Shown one piece after another: positions 1-4,302 of a stretch of 6,356 nt of DNA. Position numbers and translations under genes: made by a program. The DNA comes from CAYQDF01 sp964416175 (GTDB lineage Bacteria; Chloroflexota; Anaerolineae; Anaerolineales; UBA4823): contig CAYQDF010000161.1 of the NCBI GenBank assembly GCA_964416175.1, forward strand, positions 1 to 6,356, in the 5' to 3' direction. How positions within the stretch are numbered: position 1 is the first letter of the stretch; each line of letters begins with the position of its first letter. Below the pieces are notes generated by a model. That model searched no databases. It saw only the letters and a program-made list of their open reading frames with translations, and was not told the origin of the DNA.

Positions 1-349
1 GGAGGAATAGTTTGAAAGAGGCTTGAAATTGTTGGCTAACAATGGATGCTAAGAAACAGCGAGAACTGGGGTTGATGAGGGCAAGAGAGAAAAACCCAGC
101 CTGGCAGCGCATCCGGAAACCACGTTGCAGCACGAGAGATACCTCACCAATACGATTGTTCGGCTTGCCTGCATGACGATTCTGCGTATACTGGAAATGT
201 GCTACTTGCGCCCTTGTTTCATCCGGTTGGAATGCCGGCAGGTCGGCCAGGAAGTGTGCACCTTACGCCGCTCCGCTGCGCTTCGCGGCGCGGCTTCGCC
301 AATCGAATAACAAAGTCAAGAACATATTAGCTTGATTGGGAGAAAACTT
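1..349. other. Gene-poor leader region upstream of the methyltransferase
   Basis: I see no gene I can support here. The only open stretch of any length (TTG at 125 to a stop at 310, plus strand) lacks a ribosome binding site and ends in low-complexity arginine/alanine codons made by the GC-rich repeat at 267-300. A small perfect hairpin is present at 28-43 (ATTGTT, loop GGCT, AACAAT). A short inverted pair TCAAG (316-320) / CTTGA (331-335) lies just before the methyltransferase ribosome binding site. No clear sigma-70 promoter can be assigned, although the AT-rich stretch 321-330 is a possible -10 area. Confidence 0.5.
267..300. repeat. GC-rich self-complementary stretch (hairpin former)
   Basis: This run is built from overlapping CGC/GCG words and can fold in several registers, for example GCCGC near its start with GCGGC around 285-289. 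Its segment 281-296 (CTTCGCGGCGCGGCTT) is the same 16-mer I recall from the stem of the aadA-type integron attC site. The rest of an attC (paired RYYYAAC and GTTRRRY core sites in the right positions) is not visible. It is reported as a structured repeat only. Confidence 0.4.
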
Positions 350-1129
350 ATGGGCACAGCGAATATTCAAGGACAGATTTGGGGAACGCGAGCAAGAGAT
401 TGGGCTGAGGTACAGGAAGGTGTTGCCATTCCACTGTATGAAGCAGTTTTAAACCAGATAGTAATAGGTGAAGGGACTTCTGTCCTCGATATCGGATGTG
501 GGTCAGGCATTTTTTGCGAAATGGCGGCAAAACGTGGCGCACGGGTAAGCGGGATTGACGCAGCCGAGTCTCTGCTTGCAATTGCTCGTGAGCGCGTGAG
601 TGACGGTGATTTTCGAACAGGCGAGATGGAAGTATTACCCTACGCAAATCAGACTTTTGATGTAGTAACGGGTTTCAGTTCTTTCCAGTTCGCTGCCAGC
701 CCTGTGAATGCGTTACGGGAAGCGAGCCGTGTATCACGGACTGGTGCGGTCGTCATCGCCGTTTTTGGTAAACGTGAAGAAAATGAATCCGCCGCTTATA
801 TCGCGGCCTTGGGTTCATTGTTACCTCCACCGCCGCCAGGCGCTCCTGGACCTTATGCACTTTCGGCTGATGGAGCGCTAGGAGCCCTCGTCATAGAAGC
901 GGGAATGGTTCCGGGAACAGTTGTGACTGTTGATTGTCCATGGGAGTATCCTGACGAGAAGACAGCGTTGCGCGGTTTGCTTTCTTCGGGTCCAGCCATA
1001 CGGGCAATTCAACAAACAGGAGAGGATGTAGTGCGCGATATGGTCTTGAGTGTCATCGCGCCATTCAAAACTAACGCAGGCGGATATCGTCTCAAAAACA
1101 ATTTCCGCTACATGATTGCAAAAGCATGA
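350..1129 (+). CDS. Class I SAM-dependent methyltransferase (UbiE-like fold)
   Basis: Predicted cytosolic methyltransferase of 259 residues; the substrate cannot be told from the sequence. The Rossmann-like SAM-binding core is clear: motif I VLDIGCGSG at residues 45-53, the acidic residue ending strand beta-2 (D70 in GID), a strand-4 region FDVVTGFSSFQF at 103-114, and a post-core strand GAVVIAVF at 132-139. The C-terminal half (about 140-259) has a PPPPPPG run at 159-165 and probably forms the substrate cap. I chose ATG 350 because GGGAGA (338-343) sits 6 nt upstream; a TTG at 332 would add six residues but has no such site. The gene looks less GC-rich than the operons to its right, and its neighbour is a gene remnant, so it may be a transferred or rearranged piece. 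It could be annotated equally well as ubiquinone/menaquinone-type or small-molecule methyltransferase. Confidence 0.85.
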   Translation: MGTANIQGQIWGTRARDWAEVQEGVAIPLYEAVLNQIVIGEGTSVLDIGCGSGIFCEMAAKRGARVSGIDAAESLLAIARERVSDGDFRTGEMEVLPYANQTFDVVTGFSSFQFAASPVNALREASRVSRTGAVVIAVFGKREENESAAYIAALGSLLPPPPPGAPGPYALSADGALGALVIEAGMVPGTVVTVDCPWEYPDEKTALRGLLSSGPAIRAIQQTGEDVVRDMVLSVIAPFKTNAGGYRLKNNFRYMIAKA

Positions 1130-1217
1130 TATTGTGGCGGTAGTTTGGGAGTGGGTTTGGCATAAAGGGGCTCTATCAACCGTCGATTCGTCCGCTCTAT
1201 GCTACCTGACCCGCGGT

Positions 1218-1517
1218 GACATGGCCGTCCTCAAACTCGATAAGCAGGGGAACCTGATTTGGGTGAAGACCTGGGGGACTGAGGGCTTTGATGCGGCCGA
1301 TGGGCAGATTGTCGTGGATGAAGATACGATTTACGTCTGCGGGCGTGTAAATGCGACGGACATGTTCTCCGGCGGCGACGCGGTAATCGTCAAGTTCTCC
1401 AAAGAGAGCGGCGACTATCTGGCGCATACAACCTGGGGAGGCGCGGCCTTTGACGATGGCCTGGGTATGACCAGCGATGGCGCATATTTGTACGTTGTTG
1501 GCTTAACGCTCAGTCTG
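1218..1517 (+). pseudogene. Remnant of an SBBP-type beta-propeller repeat protein
   Basis: The reading frame open from 1116 to 1583 contains about 100 residues that look like two propeller blades of the SBBP/delta-60 type. The first is roughly DMAVLKLDKQGNLIW...GGTEGFD-like with TIYVCGRV; the second is GGDAVIVKF...HTTWGGAAFDDGLGM...AYLYVVGLT. Full proteins of this kind are secreted or surface-exposed, with many blades and an N-terminal signal. Here there is no signal peptide, no plausible start with a ribosome binding site, and only two blades. The frame's first ATG (1116) lies inside the methyltransferase gene in another frame. Similarity fades right where the convergent osmC-like gene ends (1520), so the 3' part has been cut off. 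I read it as a fragment left by rearrangement, not an expressed gene. Exact limits are approximate. Confidence 0.65.
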
Positions 1518-1519
1518 GA

Positions 1520-1984
1520 TTATTCCGGGGAATACTCCCCGCTCGTCACCAATTTCCGCACTTGGCCGTCCCCCGTTTCATAGACGTTGTACTTCAACTC
1601 AATCGGCGTCACCTGGGACAGCATGGCATGAGCCGGGCAGTACTTTGTCGCCGATAGTTCGATCGAGCGCAGCACCGCGGAAGGATCGACGTTTCTCCCT
1701 GTGATGTGGTATTGGATGATCACATGCGTGAAGACCCGCGGGTGATCTGCCGCGCGTTCGACATGAGCCTCCACCATGAAATCCGTGACCTGCTGGCGCT
1801 TTTTCTGCAGAATAGAGATCACGTCCATGGCGGTGCAGCCAATCAGTCCGAGGGCGATCATTTCCATGGGGCTCGGACCGCCCTGTTCGCCGCCATCTCC
1901 CCTGGAACCGAGCGGTACCACCGATCCGTTTTCTGTCGCCCCGGTAAAAAATAAATTTTCTCGCCAGGTCACCTGGACATTCAT
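1520..1984 (-). CDS. OsmC family protein (peroxiredoxin-like)
   Basis: A 154-residue protein of usual OsmC length. Characteristic features are GGPSPMEMIALGLIGCTAMDV, with the first catalytic-type cysteine at C50, and KYCPAHAM, with the second at C116, ahead of a C-terminal strand PIELKYNVYE. In the OsmC/Ohr family these two cysteines reduce organic hydroperoxides and are recycled by a dithiol reductant. The sequence looks closer to the general OsmC/YhfA branch than to Ohr, and YhfA-like members are less well defined functionally. The ATG at 1984 overlaps the stop of the upstream PDO-like gene (ATGA), and GGAG sits 6 nt before the ATG, so the two are translationally coupled. The adjacent dithiol oxidoreductase is a natural candidate reductant (inference). 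It is the last gene of the operon. No intrinsic terminator follows, because an unrelated gene fragment abuts its stop codon. Confidence 0.9.
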   Translation of the reverse strand: MNVQVTWRENLFFTGATENGSVVPLGSRGDGGEQGGPSPMEMIALGLIGCTAMDVISILQKKRQQVTDFMVEAHVERAADHPRVFTHVIIQYHITGRNVDPSAVLRSIELSATKYCPAHAMLSQVTPIELKYNVYETGDGQVRKLVTSGEYSPE

Positions 1985-2667
1985 GAACGCTCCTTCGACG
2001 GTTTCCCATTCACGACCCGCAGGATCTCAGCCAACAGGTAATCTTCAGGCACGGCTCCAACGACTGTCCCCGCGCCGCTGTTGATCGTCGTCTGAGGGAC
2101 GCCGCTCACACCGTGCTCCTCCGAGAGCTCCGGGAACTCCATCGCCTCGACCATCTCTGCCTGTATGAAGGGGCTCTCCAGCGCCATCTGATGGGCCAGC
2201 ACGACGGCGCGCGGGCAGTAAGGGCAGGTTGGGGTGACGAACACCTGCAAGGTGATGGGTTCATTCACCTTCCTTAGCAGGTCGCGGGTCTGTGTGCTCA
2301 ACCCGGAGTCGCGTGCTGAGACCAGGATCAAATCGTGGACCAAAGATGTGAATTCATGCCCGGAAGGGATGCCGGCGTAGCGGACGCCGTAATCTACAAT
2401 TCGATCACCCTCGCGTCCGGCGATCACGATCCCGGGAGCTTTGTCGACCTGGTAAGTCTTTGCCAGCTGGCTGTCTCCGTCCAGGTCGTAGGCGCTGAAG
2501 TGGAGGAGATCGGAAAGCCCGGCCACTTCCTCCGCAAGCTGGCGGGCTGGCTCGCAGAAGTCGCAGTTCTCCTGTCGACCAAAAAAGAGAATTTCAACCG
2601 GTTCTTTGAGCCGGGTGAATACTTCTCGGACCTGGGTTCGGATGTCTTCCGTTAGAATTTGTTCCAC
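1981..2667 (-). CDS. Protein disulfide oxidoreductase (PDO), tandem glutaredoxin/thioredoxin fold
   Basis: 228 residues with two thioredoxin-fold units, as in the PDO/glutaredoxin-like family known from thermophilic archaea and some bacteria. Unit 1 (about 1-115) has the active site CDFC at 35-38 and a likely cis-proline P78 (KAPGIVI). Unit 2 (about 120-222) has CPYC at 148-151 and cis-proline P191 (SGVPQT). Both redox motifs are intact, so it should catalyse dithiol/disulfide exchange in the cytosol; there is no signal peptide. The start is GTG 2667 with a strong ribosome binding site GAGGTG (2678-2673) five bases upstream. The stop overlaps the osmC-like start by ATGA. A 72-nt spacer separates it from the zinc-ribbon gene upstream and contains a possible GC hairpin around 2713-2730. 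The likely role is reductant for OsmC and/or repair of oxidised thiols, under the sigma factor encoded upstream (inference). Confidence 0.9.
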   Translation of the reverse strand: MEQILTEDIRTQVREVFTRLKEPVEILFFGRQENCDFCEPARQLAEEVAGLSDLLHFSAYDLDGDSQLAKTYQVDKAPGIVIAGREGDRIVDYGVRYAGIPSGHEFTSLVHDLILVSARDSGLSTQTRDLLRKVNEPITLQVFVTPTCPYCPRAVVLAHQMALESPFIQAEMVEAMEFPELSEEHGVSGVPQTTINSGAGTVVGAVPEDYLLAEILRVVNGKPSKERS

Positions 2668-2739
2668 TGAATCACCTCGTTATTCAATACTCCCTGATAT
2701 CTGACCCATGCACGCCCACCCGGGGCGGGTTGGATCTCA

Positions 2740-2982
2740 TCAGGTGAAACTTCCGCCTGCCGCAAATCCGCAGGCCGGGCAGGCCAGGTTTAGGAGACTG
2801 TTGTAGTCCAGTATGCCTCGTTTGCAGACCGGACACCGGTTCCCTGCTCTCAATTCCCGGACAGGCACGCATTGGGCTCCCACCCTGGTATCATCGACTG
2901 CGGCCTTTCTGGAGGGAGACGGATCAACCTTGATCTCGTGCATGGCATCTTTTAGATGCAGGAACCCCCAGGTTGGTTTCAT
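2740..2982 (-). CDS. Small zinc-ribbon-like protein of unknown function
   Basis: An 80-residue protein whose C-terminal half has two CxxC knuckles: CPVC at 50-53 and CPAC at 68-71, spaced by 14 residues, plus a lone C38. This is the pattern of a four-cysteine zinc ribbon. The N-terminal half is polar and not recognised. It lies 33 nt after the anti-sigma stop and before the PDO gene, on the same strand, so it is probably part of the redox operon. The start is uncertain: ATG 2982 has no clear ribosome binding site, and an internal ATG at codon 14 (2943, MHEIKVDP) would give 67 residues, also without a good site. Its position suggests a zinc- or thiol-linked role, but I cannot assign a function. 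The clustered cysteines and operon placement are what make it credible as a gene. Confidence 0.65.
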   Translation of the reverse strand: MKPTWGFLHLKDAMHEIKVDPSPSRKAAVDDTRVGAQCVPVRELRAGNRCPVCKRGILDYNSLLNLACPACGFAAGGSFT

Positions 2983-3015
2983 TAAATCGAATTATCGATC
3001 GGCGCTGCCTGCCTG

Positions 3016-3291
3016 TCATTCTTGCAGCGGCGCCTGGGCGGTTAGAAATTCATCCAGATCCAGCTGGTGATAGAGTCTTTGGCGAGCATCCTCCGGCAAG
3101 TCTACGCTGGCTGAGATGGTGCGGTAAAGTGATATCGTCTTCCGGAGGGTGTCGACGACCACGCGGCAGTTTTCGCAGTCGTCCATGTGCCGCTCGATCT
3201 CGGCACACAGCTCTTCCTCCAGCTCTCCGTCGATATAACCGGAGAGGGAGGCAAGCAGATGGCGGCACTCAGGATGTTTTCCCATTTTCAT
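3016..3291 (-). CDS. Soluble zinc anti-sigma factor (RsrA/ZAS type)
   Basis: A 91-residue protein with the ZAS signature HxxxCxxC at H35-C39-C42 (RHMDDCENC) and an N-terminal cysteine C9. The C9-to-H35 spacing of 26 residues equals that of C11-H37 in Streptomyces RsrA, as I recall it. The C-terminal part has no hydrophobic membrane segment, so it should act in the cytosol, as expected for a thiol-disulfide sensor rather than an envelope-stress anti-sigma. In RsrA, oxidation of these cysteines releases zinc and frees the sigma factor; the same is inferred here. A further cysteine, C29, is present. The start ATG 3291 overlaps the sigma stop (ATGA), so the pair is coupled and made in matched amounts. 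The ribosome binding site itself is weak (GAGAG right before the ATG); ATG at codon 3 is an alternative start. Confidence 0.87.
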   Translation of the reverse strand: MKMGKHPECRHLLASLSGYIDGELEEELCAEIERHMDDCENCRVVVDTLRKTISLYRTISASVDLPEDARQRLYHQLDLDEFLTAQAPLQE

Positions 3292-3887
3292 CTCTCGCTC
3301 AAAATATCACCGAAGTAGGTGGTGAGCAGCTCACGCAGGCGCAACCTCGCCCGGGACAGCCGGGTCTTCACAGCAGTCTCACTGAGATCGAGGATCTCTG
3401 CCACCTCTCGGGTGGACAGACCCTGGATATCTCGCAGGACAAAAACGATCCGCAGGCTGGCAGGCAGGGCATCGATGGCTCGATCCAGCGCTTCCAGGCT
3501 TTCAGCGGTCAGATAATCCTCTTCCGGCAGACAACACCAGTCGAGGATCTGCATTGGCTCCTGGGGCTCGGCTGAATCTGCGAGCGGTTCTTCAAGCGAG
3601 ACCAGCTCGGGGCGCTTCTTCCGGAGCGACATCAGTGCTTCGTTCGTCGCAATACGATACAGCCAGGTGGCCGGGCTGGAACGGCCGTCGAAATCGCCCA
3701 GGTGCTGGTACGCCTTGATGAAAGTCTCCTGCAGGATGTCTTCAGCGTCCTGCGGGTTGTTGAGCATCTTCAGACCCAGCCGATAAATCAGGGGAGAATA
3801 TGCCTCCACCAGACGGGCAAACTCTGCACGATCACCCTGCCGGAGCTTTTCCAGAGAGAAGACTGGCTGCCTGTTCTCGTTATCCAT
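3288..3887 (-). CDS. ECF (extracytoplasmic function) RNA polymerase sigma factor
   Basis: 199 residues, the usual ECF length. Region 2 spans about 24-93, with DAEDILQETFIKAY (47-60) for core binding and FDGRSSPATWLYRIATNEAL (66-85) for -10 melting and recognition. Region 4 spans about 135-188, with a helix-turn-helix around STREVAEILDLSETAVKTRLSRARLR (158-183) for -35 recognition. The linker between them contains a CC pair (118-119). The cognate anti-sigma factor is encoded directly downstream with an overlapping start. The start ATG 3887 fits family alignments, yet the bases before it show no Shine-Dalgarno sequence. It may be reached by coupling from a short ORF ending 10 nt upstream (stop 3898-3900), or be leaderless. 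I could not find a canonical ECF GGAAC -35 motif on the minus strand upstream, so autoregulation is not shown by the sequence. It likely controls the thiol-redox genes of its own operon (inference). Confidence 0.93.
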   Translation of the reverse strand: MDNENRQPVFSLEKLRQGDRAEFARLVEAYSPLIYRLGLKMLNNPQDAEDILQETFIKAYQHLGDFDGRSSPATWLYRIATNEALMSLRKKRPELVSLEEPLADSAEPQEPMQILDWCCLPEEDYLTAESLEALDRAIDALPASLRIVFVLRDIQGLSTREVAEILDLSETAVKTRLSRARLRLRELLTTYFGDILSER

Positions 3888-3897
3888 TAGATGCGGT

Positions 3898-4107
3898 TTA
3901 CCATCGAAATGTTACCAGATTTGCGGAGGTTTTCTTCATTGCCTCGGCCTTTTCATCCTCGTCCTTTTCTGGGCTCCAGAGGTCCTCCGTGCTCCCCATG
4001 GCTTTCCCAAAGTCGTGGGCAATCCCCACGTTCAGAAGGGAGACTGCTTCGCAAAAGCCGCTCGCTGTGACATCTCGAGCAGAATTTTCTGACTTTGGGA
4101 AAACCAT
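3898..4107 (-). CDS. Possible short upstream ORF / leader peptide of the sigma operon
   Basis: A 69-codon frame starting at ATG 4107 (MVFPKSENSARD...) and ending TTFRW-like at 3898, ten bases before the sigma ATG. It has a strong ribosome binding site GGGAGG five bases before the ATG, while the sigma gene itself has none. A TTG at 4149 could extend it by 14 residues. The product is hydrophilic, with an acidic/lysine-rich stretch (PEKDEDEKAEAMKK) near the end and no family I recognise. Its first six codons are one arm of a long inverted repeat. It could be a genuine small protein, a leader peptide that couples translation to the sigma factor, or a chance frame in a structured leader. Confidence is low. 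Confidence 0.3.
   Translation of the reverse strand: MVFPKSENSARDVTASGFCEAVSLLNVGIAHDFGKAMGSTEDLWSPEKDEDEKAEAMKKTSANLVTFRW
3998..4107 (-). ncRNA. Candidate structured RNA element in the sigma operon leader
   Basis: The 17-nt arms 4107-4091 (ATGGTTTTCCCAAAGTC, minus strand) and 4014-3998 (GACTTTGGGAAAGCCAT) pair without a gap as minus-strand RNA, with one U.G wobble. On the plus strand the same position would be a C/A mismatch. Inside lie three small hairpins: GCTCG/CGAGC (4080-4076 with 4064-4060, 11-nt loop), GCTT/AAGC (4058-4055 with 4049-4046, 5-nt loop) and GTGGG/CCCAC (4029-4025 with 4019-4015, 5-nt loop). The last abuts the closing stem and could stack on it. It matches no riboswitch class I can recall. 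Alternatives are a small MITE-like insertion with terminal inverted repeats (no target duplication seen) or chance folding inside a coding ORF. Confidence 0.4.
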
Positions 4108-4112
4108 ACCAT

Positions 4113-4137
4113 CCTCCCTTGAAAGCCTTCTGGAGGA
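4113..4137 (-). promoter_or_regulatory. Shine-Dalgarno sequestering hairpin before the short leader ORF
   Basis: On the minus strand TCCTCC (4137-4132) is complementary to GGAGGA (4117-4112) across a 14-nt loop, placing the ribosome binding site of the ORF at 4107 in a stem. The same site (AAGGGAGG, 4120-4113) is also complementary to TCTCCCTT at 4043-4036 inside the downstream structured element, so two mutually exclusive pairings are possible. Polypurine/polypyrimidine complementarity can arise by chance, hence modest confidence. Confidence 0.3.
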
Positions 4138-4148
4138 ACCATTCTGCA

Positions 4149-4154
4149 ATTATA
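4149..4154 (-). promoter_or_regulatory. Possible -10 element for the sigma operon
   Basis: The minus strand reads TATAAT here, which would start transcription near 4142 and give a leader of about 250 nt ahead of the sigma gene, beginning just before the structured leader. No good -35 hexamer lies 16-18 bases upstream, and the surrounding AATTATAATT is palindromic, so the same block could equally be a plus-strand -10. The operon might instead be read by the ECF sigma itself. Confidence 0.25.
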
Positions 4155-4234
4155 ATTTCTCCCTCTCCCCAGGGACCAGCCGGATCGGTGGGACTTGGCC
4201 CACAGATGTCCGAGAGACCCTGCCTTACACCAAC

Positions 4235-4264
4235 CCAATATTACGATTGGCAGCCGGGTATAAT
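4235..4264 (+). promoter_or_regulatory. Promoter and possible operator of the globin-Rieske gene
   Basis: TATAAT at 4259-4264 matches the sigma-70 -10 consensus exactly and would place the start of transcription near 4271, about 32 nt before the ATG. The -35 position (about 4236-4241) is poor in consensus, but it is covered by the inverted repeat CCAAT (4235-4239), six bases, ATTGG (4246-4250). A promoter with a weak -35 overlapped by a palindrome suggests an activator or repressor site. I do not recognise the regulator. Confidence 0.45.
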
Positions 4265-4302
4265 GGGAAAATAAAATTGCGCCAGAAGGAAACGATTGAT
4301 TT

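Larger units (their letters stand above)
3888..4302. promoter_or_regulatory. Divergent regulatory region between sigma operon and globin-Rieske gene
   Basis: 415 bp between two divergently read genes. It contains a near-perfect -10 for the plus-strand gene (TATAAT 4259-4264) with a 16-bp palindrome just upstream. A palindromic AATTATAATT block (4148-4157) could serve as a -10 on either strand. There is a hairpin-forming GTGGG/CCCAC pair at 4188-4203 and a 110-nt inverted-repeat structure at 3998-4107 that overlaps a short minus-strand ORF. Longer frames crossing this region on either strand overlap the sigma gene or the globin gene and are not supported. Confidence 0.6.

Noticed and set aside
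125..310. A 61-codon plus-strand frame starting with TTG upstream of the methyltransferase
   Set aside because: No ribosome binding site, no recognisable domain, and its C-terminal third is the translation of a GC-rich hairpin repeat.
267..320. Possible integron attC site: 16-mer shared with aadA-type attC, and TAACAA followed by TCAAG...CTTGA before the methyltransferase
   Set aside because: The parts are in the wrong order, the GTTRRRY core site is missing, and no second attC follows the methyltransferase stop at 1129, so a gene cassette is not supported.
2713..2730. GC hairpin (ACCCG/CGGGT or CGCCC/GGGCG) before the PDO gene as an intrinsic terminator
   Set aside because: The stem is only 5 bp, there is no T-run on the minus strand, and the genes on both sides appear to belong to one operon.
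2973..3575. A 200-codon plus-strand frame opposite the anti-sigma and sigma genes
   Set aside because: It is antisense to two clearly recognisable proteins and its translation is arginine/proline-rich without family features.
3998..4107. MITE or insertion-sequence end, based on the 17-nt inverted arms
   Set aside because: No target-site duplication is visible outside the arms and only one copy is in the window. The strand-specific G.U pair favours RNA structure, but a genome copy count is needed to settle it.
4135..4156. ECF-like -35 GGAACC on the plus strand at 4135-4140, as an ECF promoter for the globin-Rieske gene
   Set aside because: No convincing ECF -10 lies at the right distance, the leader would be about 140 nt, and a better -10 exists at 4259.
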